Assembly (NCBI RefSeq): GCF_003112535.1
Contig: NZ_BEWA01000004.1
Coordinates: 1-64,000 of the forward strand
Source: Streptomyces rishiriensis
Lineage (GTDB): Bacteria; Actinomycetota; Actinomycetes; Streptomycetales; Streptomycetaceae
Direction of reading: 5' to 3'
Length of the DNA: 64,000 nt
Below, piece after piece: positions 17,401-25,784 of this stretch. Made by a program: the position numbers and the translations under genes. The notes under the pieces are model-generated. The model saw only the letters and a program-made list of their open reading frames with translations, did not search any database and was not told the DNA's origin. How positions within the stretch are numbered: position 1 is the stretch's first letter; every line of letters begins with the position of its first letter.

Positions 17401-19673
17401 AGGAGCTCGGCGGCCACCTCGGCGTGGTGGAGCCGGGCTCCCAGCAGCCGTGGCAGGACCTCGCCCCGCTCATGGCGCATCAGCGCCTCGAACCGGGGCA
17501 GCAGCCGCTCGACGACCTCCGCGCGCAGTCGCTCCGGCCCGGGAGCGGGCACCTGGTCGGGTTCCTCGCGGTCGTCGCCCGCGTCCACCTCCTCCTGGAT
17601 CTGCAGGACGCGCTGGAGGATCCGGGTGCTGTCCTCGACACTGGGGATCCGGGCGAGGCCCTGTCCGTCGAGAATCTCCACGCCGAGGGTCGCGCGCTGC
17701 TCCTCGGTGAGGTCGGCGAGCGTCTCCTCGGGGACGCCCGAGTGGATCAGGGAGGCCGCCGCCATGTCGGCCACCGCGTTCTGCTGAGCGACGCCGAGGC
17801 CGCCGAAGCAGACGAGGACGGGGTCCTCGCCCCCCGTGCTGGTCATGACCCTGATGATCCGGTCCAGATCGCGGCTGCCGTCGCCGCGCCGCACCTCGGC
17901 GAGCCCGGCCTCGCTCTTCGCCTCGCCCGGCCGCGCGAGGGCCACCGCCTTGACGAAGTCCTCCAGATGCGGCCCGCCCACGACGGCCGGGACGACGTCC
18001 ACGCTCTCCGTGCTCCACTCGAAGTTCGCCGAGACGTCGTACTCCAGCAGTGCGAGGACACTGCAGTGGACGTCCTCCGACACCAGCGGCAGCAGTTCGT
18101 CCACCGCCCTGTTGCCGCCCTGGAGGGGGAGCAGCCCGTCCAGGATCAGCAGACAGGGCCTGCCCTCCTCGCGCTCCGCCAGCTCGACCGCACGCCGGGC
18201 GGCCTCGATCAGCGGGTCGCGGTCGGGCAGTTCGCCCCGGGTGGACCGCAGGGCCTGGACCTGCCAGCCGCGTCGGCGCAGGTCCTCGGCGAGCAGCCGG
18301 GCGATCGTGCTCTTGCCGCTGCGCACGGTGCCGCCGACGACGGCCACCACCCGTCTCGCCCGCCCGCTCTCCCGACCCCTCCTGCCCCCGCTCCCCTTGC
18401 TCCCCTTGGCCTCCTTGCTCCCCTTGACCTCCTTGCTCCCCTTGACCTCCTTGGGCTCCTCGCCCTCCTTGCCCTTGCCGCCCTCCTTGTCCTTCCCGCC
18501 CTTCGGGTCCTTGCCGTGGAAGATCTCGCGGAGGTCGGCGACCTGCTTCACCACGGCGTCGCCCGGCCGGGCCTCCAGCGGCTGGACCACCCAGCCCAGG
18601 GCGAGCAGTTCCTCGCGGTGCCGGGCGTGCTTCCACCCGGTCCACGCCTCGCCCCAGACGGCGGTGGCGGCCCCGTCGAGGGTGAGAGCGGCGGGCAGGC
18701 CCGGCGCGGGTTCCCGCACACCGCCGGGGGCTGCCCTGACCCAGCCCCGCGCGGTGGGGGCGAGGAGTTCGGTGACGCCGATCAGCGCGAGCGCCTCGAC
18801 CCGGCCGGTCAGGTCGGCGTCCGCCATCGGCGCGAAGGTCTGCCCGTCCGTCAGGACGCCGGCGGCCGAGAGATCCGGCCGGGGCAGGCCGGTGAACCCG
18901 GCGAGGGCGTCGAGGGCGTAGCCGAGTCCGACGGCCGGGTCCCGGAGGTGGTCGGCGGGCCACACCCCCACCGGGAGATCGGGGCGCGCCCCGGCCTCGA
19001 CGCCGCCGAACCGGCTCAGCAGAGCGACGGCCGCCTCCCGGGCCTCGATCAGGTACGGCCCGGCCCACGCCAGGGGGCTGATCCAGGCGGCCCCGCCGAC
19101 CGGCTCCGACGCGTCGGCCAGCGTGATCGCGACGCGCCCGCCGAACCCGTCCGCCACGGCCGCGTGCCGCGCAGACCGCGCCGTCCGCGCCGTCCGCGCC
19201 GTCCCGGCGTCCGGCTCCGCGGGGCCGGCCTGCGCGGGGCAGTCGGCCCACAAGTCGGCCAACTGGTCCGGGACTTCCCGGCCGAGCAGCGGGAGCAGCC
19301 GCCGTATCCGCTCACGCGCCGCCGCGGCAGGTGCGTCGTCCGCGGCGGCAGCGTCGTCCGCGTCCGCCGCCGCGGCCGGGTCCGCCGTCGCCGTCCCGCC
19401 CGAGGACACGTCGACGAGGACGGCCAGACCGCTGTCGTCGGCCACCGTCAGCCACTCGGGCAGGGAGGCCAGGACGGCGGCGCGGTCGGGCCGGTCGCAC
19501 AGCTCGCCGAGCCAGCCGTCCGCGAGTCCCGACTCCGCGGTCTGCGCGGCGAGTTCCTCCTCGGCGAGGTCCCGCGCGGCCGTGCGGTTCAGCGACATCA
19601 GCAGGCGGACCAGCCGGTCCCGGACGAACGCGGTGTCGGGCACGACGGCCGGGGAGAGGGGTGACACTGTCAT
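14454..19673 (-). CDS. Giant P-loop NTPase, third gene of the caspase-STAND operon
   Basis: The product has 1739 residues. The N-terminal helical region (1-80, FVRDRLVRLLMSLNRTAARD) could be a small adaptor domain. Residues about 85-380 have no recognised fold. A Lys/Glu/Gly linker follows (about 385-430, repeated KGSKE units), then a P-loop NTPase: GGTVRSGKS (G447-S455), Walker B PCLLILDG near 507. The remaining 1000+ residues are mostly alpha-helical, probably repeats of the TPR/HEAT kind. I chose the ATG at 19673, behind AGGAGG. The upstream gene stops 5 bp before it, so it is cotranscribed and coupled. The architecture suggests a STAND-like signalling scaffold. Biochemical role is inference; no homologue is recognised by name. 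Confidence 0.7.
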   Translation of the reverse strand: MTVSPLSPAVVPDTAFVRDRLVRLLMSLNRTAARDLAEEELAAQTAESGLADGWLGELCDRPDRAAVLASLPEWLTVADDSGLAVLVDVSSGGTATADPAAAADADDAAAADDAPAAAARERIRRLLPLLGREVPDQLADLWADCPAQAGPAEPDAGTARTARTARSARHAAVADGFGGRVAITLADASEPVGGAAWISPLAWAGPYLIEAREAAVALLSRFGGVEAGARPDLPVGVWPADHLRDPAVGLGYALDALAGFTGLPRPDLSAAGVLTDGQTFAPMADADLTGRVEALALIGVTELLAPTARGWVRAAPGGVREPAPGLPAALTLDGAATAVWGEAWTGWKHARHREELLALGWVVQPLEARPGDAVVKQVADLREIFHGKDPKGGKDKEGGKGKEGEEPKEVKGSKEVKGSKEAKGSKGSGGRRGRESGRARRVVAVVGGTVRSGKSTIARLLAEDLRRRGWQVQALRSTRGELPDRDPLIEAARRAVELAEREEGRPCLLILDGLLPLQGGNRAVDELLPLVSEDVHCSVLALLEYDVSANFEWSTESVDVVPAVVGGPHLEDFVKAVALARPGEAKSEAGLAEVRRGDGSRDLDRIIRVMTSTGGEDPVLVCFGGLGVAQQNAVADMAAASLIHSGVPEETLADLTEEQRATLGVEILDGQGLARIPSVEDSTRILQRVLQIQEEVDAGDDREEPDQVPAPGPERLRAEVVERLLPRFEALMRHERGEVLPRLLGARLHHAEVAAELLRRTRHGAFAEWLSRAQAAELARCLSALGNSLSEDIVKDVILEFTHRLEDEPSALGLFDLVTVIRGIRHAMSTGALALKHVVTWLRAQVNAVLSSGEGTAQERLHLLDRIEWFQNADLDEIVVKRVAEVVTGLDPSRPADYFLVLRALRLQRRLWRRVADDAAVHYEDAAGYHPVDQEPGPEELVAYRPRAEDGFAVILAGMMLRRHVDRTEWSAMIDEHRDLLQPALDASSPRDVITALHELRRTSGMHRNEIFKRAIDTRHDNGRYLGALRALVRRATPMETVELLRVVQGLHAWCACLLLSAETRGLVWTQDNDPDESLVARLADATKNDPKAAGMLLSVTHAVESPYHQSGRSFAQRFGDGLGEATVLGWLVKDPRPSVKYHLVKGLWEAQVGYRERCLEQMVEIVALALTTSRRVWGPRLALWIGADPEFGPEFLHDLRERVGVDDLLVGMSVWSPPDAQAEFHRLARALYPTAALRYARTFHVGELAQRLANAPSVAVAEACREVARTMRHTDGISGAALLRATGRLIGRPDVWTDRLDTVRTGEEFTQFLSIVSDIDRGFVRRLLAAYGERTMRTAVQEAEELRLVWKTRSAMYQNPLAATGMLSVLEQVAELGRAVYTRLSDDAVLMKIFTDELQLLQNPSEQYMAALHLARIGVGPAHHRNADWTETTFELKKRLIATFSNPRVIRDVLRTVALWERRWAVELVDKIELGKAERRLRLGLVADLQPTVGLAALLISLGDEGKASATLDMLERVGWERVVERVDLPSAVLLLRLVGQLQPHHGGTVASAVNARVGTLLAREIVLDDRAMWREVGHACQALAVAGRPVQGVGGLPARKPLPADAPAVSRALHWFPATPWRARYQTQAVERLISHPPRSGGDLALALAGATAAGRLSDLLAGLPDLQPLATAGTRDLADLTEFAGYHPALAAVLRPHHGVFDAHLRSATSVASLDTRRLRRSIAAIAAGTTFDDAG

Positions 19674-19678
19674 GAGGG

Positions 19679-22600
19679 TTACCTCCTGCGGCCGTTCCGT
19701 GACATGCCGTGCTTCATGGGGGTGCGGGCCCGCAGCAGGGCGGGCGCGCGGGTGGTCGCCACCACCAGGTCGGCGGACCCCTGCCACCCGGCGGAGGCGA
19801 GGCCCGCAGCGGACGCGGGCTCGCCGCCGGACGCGGGCTCGCCGCCGGACGCGGGCTCCCCGCCGGACGCGGGCTGCACGCCCCCGGCCGGGTGGGAGAG
19901 GACTCCCGCGGGCAGCCCGTCCAGCGGCCAGCGGGCCGTGCCGCCGTCGGCGACGCCGTACGTGTCCAGCCAGTTCCCGTCCCGGTGCCCGCCCGCGACG
20001 ACGAACCAGTCAGACGTCAGATGGACCGCCCGCAGGTCGTGCGGGAGCGCCGGGACCGCGCCCGCGAGGGCGGCCGCGCCGCCGACGAACGTGCACGCGC
20101 CGTCCGCGTCGACGATCACCGCCGTCTCGCCGTCCGCGGCGGCCGCCAGCCGGACCGGGTTCGGGCACAGCGCGACTCTGCGCGGCGCGCCCGCGGCGGC
20201 CGGGGTCCAGCGGTGGACCACGCCGTCCAGCGTCGCCGCCCAGACGACCGGGGCGCCGGGCGGACCGGCCACCGCCGTCGCGACGACCGTCCGCCGCAGC
20301 GGTTCCCGGCCCAGCAGCTCGGCCCCCGACGCCCCCACGGCCAGCATCTCGACGGCCGGGCCGTCGCCCACCGCGAGGAAGCCGGCCGGGTGGCCCGCGC
20401 AGGGCCCCGGCAGTTCGCCCTTCCCCGTCCGCAGCACCCGGTCCGGCGTCGCGGCGTCCGGGGCGCAGGCCAGCACCGAGCCGTCGGCCAGGACGACGAG
20501 CGCGTGGACGCCCTCGGCGGTCTCCACGGCGTTCAGTTCGGTGACGCGGCCCGCGAGCTGCCGGGACGGCCCCGGCTCGCCGCTGCCGCCGTCCCACCAC
20601 AGCAGCGTGGCGTCGTCGTGGGCGGTGACGACGGAGCCGGGTCCGGGCCGCCCGGCGGCGGACACCCGCGTGATCGACTGCCGTTCGCGGACCCCCGGCC
20701 CCGCCCAGCGCACCTCCAGCGTTCCGCAGGGCGCGTCGACGGGTCCGACGGCGCGCGCGAGCCGCGTGAGCTCCTGCCGGGTGGCGGCCAGCGCGAGGGC
20801 GAAGCGGCGCTGGTGCGGTGGGGCCAGCCGCGGCTGGGCGTTGTGCACGGCGGCCCGCGCCGCCCGGTCCGGGCCGCTCAGGGCCTTGACGGTGCGGGTC
20901 ATGGTGGGCCGCGCCGGCGCGAGCAGGAAGCCGGGGTCGTCCAGGAGCCGGCCCGCGTCGCCGGCCGGATCGGCGGCGGCGGCCGCGGCGAGGATGTCGA
21001 GCAGATGGGCCGGCACACGCTCCCAGCCGGGGACCGCGTCGCCGGGGTCGACCTCGTCGAGCAGCCGGCGCAGCACCGCTCTTCGGGGCCCCTGGCCTTC
21101 GGCGGGGGCCGGCTGGTGGCGGGGCCGCAGGCCGGCGCGCGCGTCGCCGGGCCGGCGGCCGGTGAGCTCGCGCCGCACGAGGAAGCTCCGGCAGGCGTCG
21201 AGGCAGCTCTCCAGCTCTGCCGCCGTGACCGGGACGCCCCCGTGCCGGGCGGTGACGGCGGCCCAGGTCGGCAGGTCCAGGAAGAGATCGTCGTGGAAGG
21301 AGCACAGCGCGTTCAGGACGTCGGCCGCCGCCTCCGCCGCCGACGGCGCGAGGAACTCCCCCAGCGTGCGGCGGAAGAGGCCGTCGAGCCGTTCGACGGC
21401 GGCCTCGGTGGCCCGGTCGAGGGGGTCGGCACCCTCCCGGAGCAGGACGTCCGCCGCCGTGACGGCCGCCGCGAAGCAGCCGCCGCAGAGCCGTTCCAGG
21501 GGCGCGGCGGCCTCCGGCGGGAGCCGCCCGCCGTAGGCGAGCCGGGTCCGCAGATACGCGCCGACCGCCGCGGGGCCGTGGTGCGCCTCGTCGTCGAGGT
21601 CGACGGTCGTCCCGGCCGGCGGCCCGGGCAGCGGGCGCGCCGCGCCGAGCACCACCCGCACGCCGGGCAGCGCGGCCAGCGGCTCGACGAGGCCGGCCAG
21701 CACGGCGGCGGGCCGCTCCGCTTCGTCCACGTGGTCGACGACGATGCCCCGCGCCTTCCCGCCGTCGCCGCCGAGCGCGGCCAGCAGGCCGGCGACGCCC
21801 TCGGCGGAGAGCTTCAGCGCGCGGGCGATGTCGTCGGCCAGCCGCTCGGCGGTGCGGTCGCGCGCGTCGACCGCGGCCAGGTCGAGGTCGCCGGCCGGCA
21901 GGACGCCCCGCCGGGCCACCACCGGGAGCGCGGCGCGCAGTGCGGCGGTCGCGGTGGTGACGACACGGCCGAGGACGGCGGTCTTGCCGCTGCCGTGGGA
22001 GCCGGTCAGCCACAGCGGCGGAGCGGCTCCCACACCGGTGAGATGGTCGAGGACGGTGCGCAGCGCGCCGTCGCGTCCGGTGAAGTACCAGCCGGGCGCG
22101 TCCTGGCTGTGCACCCCGCGCGCGCTGCGGCTCCAGCCGCCCGGCAGCCAGTCGGGCGGGGTCGGCGGCATGAACAGCGGGTCGGGCAGGGCCCGGCAGC
22201 GCGGGTCCTCGTACCCGGCGACGATCCGGGCCCGCTGCGAGGTGGCCGTCAGGGCGTTCTGGACGGACTCCATCACCCGGGTCAGGTCCAGGTGCGGCTG
22301 GTCGAGGGAGGGGGCGGCGGTGTCGCGCAGCGCCGCGGTGAAGGCGTCGGAGAACACGGTCTGCCGGGCCGTCTCGGCCCGCCGGGCGGCGGCCACGACC
22401 CACAGGTCGAACTGTCCGTCGAGCGGCCGGTAGCGGGACTTCTCCAGGGTGTCCAGCAGGGCCTGTTCGCCGCCGGGCGCGGCCCCGCAGGCGTCCAGGA
22501 CGAGCAGGACCTGGGCGAGGTCGACGCGCTCCTTCAGGGCCGCGAGCAGCGCGGCGGGCGGCAGTGCGGCGCGCGGGTTGAGCGGGTCGGCGTGCTCCGG

Positions 22601-22942
22601 CGGGACGAGCACCCACTCGTTGTCCAGCTGGTAGCCGTGGCCGGTCGCGTAGATCACCAGGGTCGCCGTCCGCGCGGGCGCCGCCTCGTCCGGGTCCGCG
22701 GCCCCCGGCGAAGGGCCGGCCCCGGAACGGCTCCAGTCGTACAGGGCGTCGTAGAGGCCCAGGTGGGAGAGGGCGTCCCCCTCCTCGGGACCGCCCGCTC
22801 CGGCGAACAGCTCGGTCAGTCCCAGGGCGCCCAGCTCGCGGCGGACGGCCCGCACCTCCTTCGGCAACAGCGTCAGATCCGCGAAGGTTCCGCCGTAGGC
22901 CGGGCGTCCCGAGACGCAGAAGTAGCCCTCCCGCTCAGCCAA
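19679..22942 (-). CDS. Caspase-like protease fused to STAND NTPase and beta-propeller
   Basis: The 1087-residue protein has three parts. (a) Residues 1-250: caspase-like C14 domain with catalytic His102 in YATGHGYQLDNEW and Cys152 in LLVLDACGAA. (b) About 285-700: STAND NTPase, with FTGRDGALRTVLDHL, the P-loop GSHGSGKT (314-321), Walker B GIVVDHVDEAE (399-409), and helical repeats. (c) About 700-1040: beta-propeller-like repeats (VTAHDDATLLWWDGG, VVWAATLDGVVHRWTP), then a short repeated PASGGE tail. In this layout the propeller senses a ligand, the STAND module oligomerises with ATP and the protease is activated. The start overlaps the hydrolase gene by 8 bp. Domain calls are firm; the defence role is inference from family knowledge. 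Confidence 0.85.
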   Translation of the reverse strand: MAEREGYFCVSGRPAYGGTFADLTLLPKEVRAVRRELGALGLTELFAGAGGPEEGDALSHLGLYDALYDWSRSGAGPSPGAADPDEAAPARTATLVIYATGHGYQLDNEWVLVPPEHADPLNPRAALPPAALLAALKERVDLAQVLLVLDACGAAPGGEQALLDTLEKSRYRPLDGQFDLWVVAAARRAETARQTVFSDAFTAALRDTAAPSLDQPHLDLTRVMESVQNALTATSQRARIVAGYEDPRCRALPDPLFMPPTPPDWLPGGWSRSARGVHSQDAPGWYFTGRDGALRTVLDHLTGVGAAPPLWLTGSHGSGKTAVLGRVVTTATAALRAALPVVARRGVLPAGDLDLAAVDARDRTAERLADDIARALKLSAEGVAGLLAALGGDGGKARGIVVDHVDEAERPAAVLAGLVEPLAALPGVRVVLGAARPLPGPPAGTTVDLDDEAHHGPAAVGAYLRTRLAYGGRLPPEAAAPLERLCGGCFAAAVTAADVLLREGADPLDRATEAAVERLDGLFRRTLGEFLAPSAAEAAADVLNALCSFHDDLFLDLPTWAAVTARHGGVPVTAAELESCLDACRSFLVRRELTGRRPGDARAGLRPRHQPAPAEGQGPRRAVLRRLLDEVDPGDAVPGWERVPAHLLDILAAAAAADPAGDAGRLLDDPGFLLAPARPTMTRTVKALSGPDRAARAAVHNAQPRLAPPHQRRFALALAATRQELTRLARAVGPVDAPCGTLEVRWAGPGVRERQSITRVSAAGRPGPGSVVTAHDDATLLWWDGGSGEPGPSRQLAGRVTELNAVETAEGVHALVVLADGSVLACAPDAATPDRVLRTGKGELPGPCAGHPAGFLAVGDGPAVEMLAVGASGAELLGREPLRRTVVATAVAGPPGAPVVWAATLDGVVHRWTPAAAGAPRRVALCPNPVRLAAAADGETAVIVDADGACTFVGGAAALAGAVPALPHDLRAVHLTSDWFVVAGGHRDGNWLDTYGVADGGTARWPLDGLPAGVLSHPAGGVQPASGGEPASGGEPASGGEPASAAGLASAGWQGSADLVVATTRAPALLRARTPMKHGMSRNGRRR

Positions 22943-23762
22943 GAGCCACCTTCAGCGACTCGGAGGTGCGGACGTTCTTCAGGTAGACGAGCGCGTCGTG
23001 GGCGGTGCCACGGGAGTTGGCCGCGGTCAGGTCGTGGATCTCCCCGGCGAACAGCCCGTCCAGCTTCTTGACCGTGGCGACGGCGTCCTCCTTCGCGGCG
23101 ACGTTCACCCAGGTCTCGACGCCGGCCGGCCAGGGGGCCGGGCAGGCGTCGAGGTACGGGTGCAGCTCCCGCAGGACGGGCCTCAGTCCCAGCGGCGAGC
23201 CGAGGGTGACGAGTGTCTTCGCGGAGCTCGGCCCGTTGGACCGCAGCCAGTCGTAGGCCACGACGCTGCCCAGCGAGTGGGCGACGACGACGCGGGGCCC
23301 GGTCTCCATCGCGGCGCCGAACTCGGCCTGCACCTTCTTCTTGAATTCGGGGTCGCGCAGATAGCGGGCCACCTGTTTCACGAACCCGAGAATCCTCGCG
23401 TTCGTGCCGCCGAGGACCTTGCGGGCCTGCAGGAAATCGATGGCCCACTGGACGGTTCTCGGCGCGTATCCGGCCTTGCCCGTCTCATCGCGGGCGGGGT
23501 CGTCGACGCTTTCCGCGAAGGCGACCAGCAGTTCCTGTTCGAGCCCGGGGCCGAGGTCCCCGACCTCGTACTGCCAGGCGGGCCCCGCTTTCCCGTCGTT
23601 GTAGAGATGGCCGTAGAAAACGCATTCGATCGTGAGGCTGTCGACCTCACGGAATCGCACGTTCCGCAACCCCTCGCGCAATGCCTCCAGCCAGGTGTCG
23701 CGCATCTCGTCGCGACTCGACCTGTTGGCGAAAATTCCGTGCACGACGACGACGTCCGCCAT
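22935..23762 (-). CDS. Alpha/beta-hydrolase, first gene of the caspase-STAND operon
   Basis: A 275-residue serine hydrolase. VVVVHGIFANRSSRDEM carries the oxyanion HG, VVVAHSLGSVVAYDW the nucleophile S163 (motif AHSLGS), with D226 and H255 (SRGTAHDAL) as plausible triad partners. No signal peptide or membrane span, so it acts in the cytoplasm, perhaps as a lipase, esterase or processing factor. I chose the ATG at 23762; the open frame further upstream runs through the divergent MarR gene and is not coding. Its 3' end overlaps the caspase start. It could be an effector or an activator of the system. Confidence 0.75.
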   Translation of the reverse strand: MADVVVVHGIFANRSSRDEMRDTWLEALREGLRNVRFREVDSLTIECVFYGHLYNDGKAGPAWQYEVGDLGPGLEQELLVAFAESVDDPARDETGKAGYAPRTVQWAIDFLQARKVLGGTNARILGFVKQVARYLRDPEFKKKVQAEFGAAMETGPRVVVAHSLGSVVAYDWLRSNGPSSAKTLVTLGSPLGLRPVLRELHPYLDACPAPWPAGVETWVNVAAKEDAVATVKKLDGLFAGEIHDLTAANSRGTAHDALVYLKNVRTSESLKVALG

Positions 23763-23897
23763 GAATCCACCACCCCCGGTTCGTCCCTGGCCACGATTAT
23801 GACGACGCGGGCCGCCCCGACACCCTTGCCTGCGCGAATTCGTCGCGCCGCGGGAGGTCGAACTCGGCGGCCGGCCACCGCCGTTACGCTTCCCTCC

Positions 23898-24356
23898 ATG
23901 GGGAAAGGCGCAGGTGAGCAGATGGGGGTCGGCACCGCTCTGGTGCGCTCGGCGTTTCTCGTGAACGCCGTGTACGCCGAGTCGAGCCGGGTCCACGGCA
24001 TCACTCCGCAACAAGGGCAGCTGCTGTGCGTGCTGATGCCGCAGCCGTACGGCATGACCGAACTCGGCGAGACCCTGGGGCTCGCCAAGTCGAGCCTGAC
24101 CGGGCTGGTGGACCGGACGGTCCAGCGCGGGCTGGTCCGCCGCGAGCCCGACCCGCGGGACGGCCGGGCCGTGCGGGTGGGTCTCACCGAGGAGGGCGGC
24201 CGGCTGGCGCACGAGTTCTACGCCGAGACGTGCCGGCGCATCGAGTCGCTGCCCGCGACGCTGAACGCGAACGAGCGCGACCGGCTGGCCGCGCTCCTCG
24301 CCCGCGTCGTCCAGGACAACAGGGTCCCCGAGGTCTTCACCGACCCGGACGCCTGA
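23898..24356 (+). CDS. MarR-family transcriptional regulator
   Basis: The 152-residue winged-helix protein has GITPQQGQLLCVLMP, the recognition region MTELGETLGLAKSSLTGLVDR and the wing RREPDPRDGRAVRVGLTEEG, all typical of MarR. It is divergent from the caspase-STAND operon with 135 bp between starts, so it could control that operon, itself, or both. The ATG at 23898 is used; the ATG at 23922 would trim eight residues without harm to the fold. Ligand unknown. Confidence 0.85.
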   Translation: MGKGAGEQMGVGTALVRSAFLVNAVYAESSRVHGITPQQGQLLCVLMPQPYGMTELGETLGLAKSSLTGLVDRTVQRGLVRREPDPRDGRAVRVGLTEEGGRLAHEFYAETCRRIESLPATLNANERDRLAALLARVVQDNRVPEVFTDPDA

Positions 24357-24435
24357 CTGCCGCCGTTTTCTCGCAAGTCGTCTTGTTTGCAGCATTCATG
24401 ACGGCCCGCCATAGCCATGCCTCACGGGCGACCGC

Positions 24436-25656
24436 TCACGGCGAGGCGTCAGCGGGCGCGGGCGCGGGTGCGGGTGCGTCCGGGCGCGGCCCGGTGCGTG
24501 CGGCGAACGCCAGAGCCAGGGTCACCGCGATGGACATGCACGCCATCGCGGCCATCGCCGTCGCGGGCGAGGTGAGTTGCGCCGCGCCGCCCGCAAGGGC
24601 CGCGCTCACACCCTGCAGGGTGAGCATCCCGGCCGAGTGCAACCCCAGCGCGTGGCCGCTGAGTTCGGGCGGGGTGAGGGCCATCAGCCGCTCCTGCTGC
24701 ACCAGGCTCGCGCCGAAGCCGACGGAGGCGAGGGCGGCGCAGGCCGCGGCGAGCGGAACGGCGGGGTGCAGGACGAACAGGGTGTAGGGGGCGGCCAGGA
24801 GCAGCAGGAGCGGGGTGGCGAGGCGGGCGCGCAGATCCGGCGGGAGGAGACGGCCCACGAGCACGTCCCCGGCCAGCATGCCCAGGGCGGCGCACGCGAA
24901 CAGCGTGCCCGCGGCGCCGGGGTCGTAGGGCACGAACAGGGCCTCGCAGCCGACGACCAGGCCGTTGGGCAGCCACAGCCCCAGATAGGTCAGGCGGCGG
25001 GGACGGGAGGACCACAGGGCGACGTTGGCGCGCCGGGTCGCCGCGACCGACAGCCGGCCCGCGGCCCGCGACGGACGGGCGCTCAGCCCGAGGCGGGCGA
25101 CGACGGCCGAGGTCGCGTACAGCAGAGCGGCGAGCAGGAGGACCGGGCGCGGGGAGAGGGCGGTCACGAGCACGCCGCCGGTGGCGTAACCGGTGATCTG
25201 CATCAGCCCGCTCATCATGTTGAACAGCGAACGCCCGGGCAGATAGCCGCCCTCGGCGCCGCCGAGGATCTCGTTCAGCAGCCCCCAGCGGACGCCGCCG
25301 CCGAGCGAGGCGACCAGCCCCTGGACGAGGACGACGGCGAAGACGCCCCAGGTCGGCAGCCCCGGCAGCGCCATGAGGGCCGCCGCGCCGGCGAAGGCGA
25401 GGGAGAGGCCGGTCAGCGCCGACCGCGGAGGCAGCCGGTCGGACCCCGAGAGCAGGACGGTCGCGCCGAGCACCTGCGCGAGCGACGGCCCGAACATGCT
25501 CACCGCCGACAGCAGCGGCGAACCGGTGGCCCGGTAGACGAGGGTGCCGAGGGCCAGCCCGCTGACCGTCTGGGCGGCGGTCTGGGCGGCGGCGGACAGG
25601 AAGAGAGGGGTGAACTCGGGGACGCGGAAGAGCTGGCGGTAGGAGAAGCCGGTCAT
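24436..25656 (-). CDS. MFS transporter
   Basis: The 406-residue protein has about 11-12 hydrophobic spans in two halves, for example PLFLSAAAQTAAQTVSGLAL, LLAALLYATSAVVARLGL and LFVLHPAVPLAAACAALASV, and no enzyme domain. The weak intracellular loop motifs fit drug or metabolite exporters of the major facilitator superfamily. It is transcribed away from an ArsR-type regulator gene 128 bp distant and is probably repressed by it. The Pro/Ala repeat at its C-terminus (DAPAPAPAPADASP) is disordered. Confidence 0.85.
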   Translation of the reverse strand: MTGFSYRQLFRVPEFTPLFLSAAAQTAAQTVSGLALGTLVYRATGSPLLSAVSMFGPSLAQVLGATVLLSGSDRLPPRSALTGLSLAFAGAAALMALPGLPTWGVFAVVLVQGLVASLGGGVRWGLLNEILGGAEGGYLPGRSLFNMMSGLMQITGYATGGVLVTALSPRPVLLLAALLYATSAVVARLGLSARPSRAAGRLSVAATRRANVALWSSRPRRLTYLGLWLPNGLVVGCEALFVPYDPGAAGTLFACAALGMLAGDVLVGRLLPPDLRARLATPLLLLLAAPYTLFVLHPAVPLAAACAALASVGFGASLVQQERLMALTPPELSGHALGLHSAGMLTLQGVSAALAGGAAQLTSPATAMAAMACMSIAVTLALAFAARTGPRPDAPAPAPAPADASP

Positions 25657-25694
25657 GGCCGGAGTCTGGGGCGGGCCCGGAGAGGTCGGTTATT

Positions 25695-25769
25695 GTTTCG
25701 CCGGTCCGCGAAACGTCGCGAGCCGCAGGGGGACGGCCCGCGAAACGTCGCGAGCCGCAGGGGGACGGC
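25695..25769. promoter_or_regulatory. Palindrome and 32-bp tandem repeat in the MFS/ArsR divergent promoter
   Basis: GTTTCGCCGGTCCGCGAAAC (25695-25714) has 6-bp inverted arms. It runs into a perfect 32-bp direct repeat (25706-25737, 25738-25769) whose units each contain CGCGAAACGTCGCGAG. This is a good candidate binding site array for the adjacent ArsR-type protein. Confidence 0.55.
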
Positions 25770-25784
25770 CGTGGGGGCGCGGGC

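Noticed and set aside
14553..19664. A 1703-codon plus-strand open frame
   Set aside because: It is the antisense of the giant P-loop gene. Minus-strand P-loop, ribosome site and coupling to the caspase gene are real; the plus frame gives only Arg/Gly/Pro-rich text typical of GC-rich shadows.
19709..23071. Long plus-strand open frames over the caspase gene
   Set aside because: They have no recognisable domain and oppose a gene with clear catalytic motifs.
22998..23897. Upstream extension of the MarR frame
   Set aside because: The extension is antisense to the hydrolase gene and lacks protein-like composition; the MarR fold begins at 23898.
25706..25769. CRISPR array
   Set aside because: The two 32-bp repeats are directly adjacent with no spacers, and no cas genes are present anywhere in the window.
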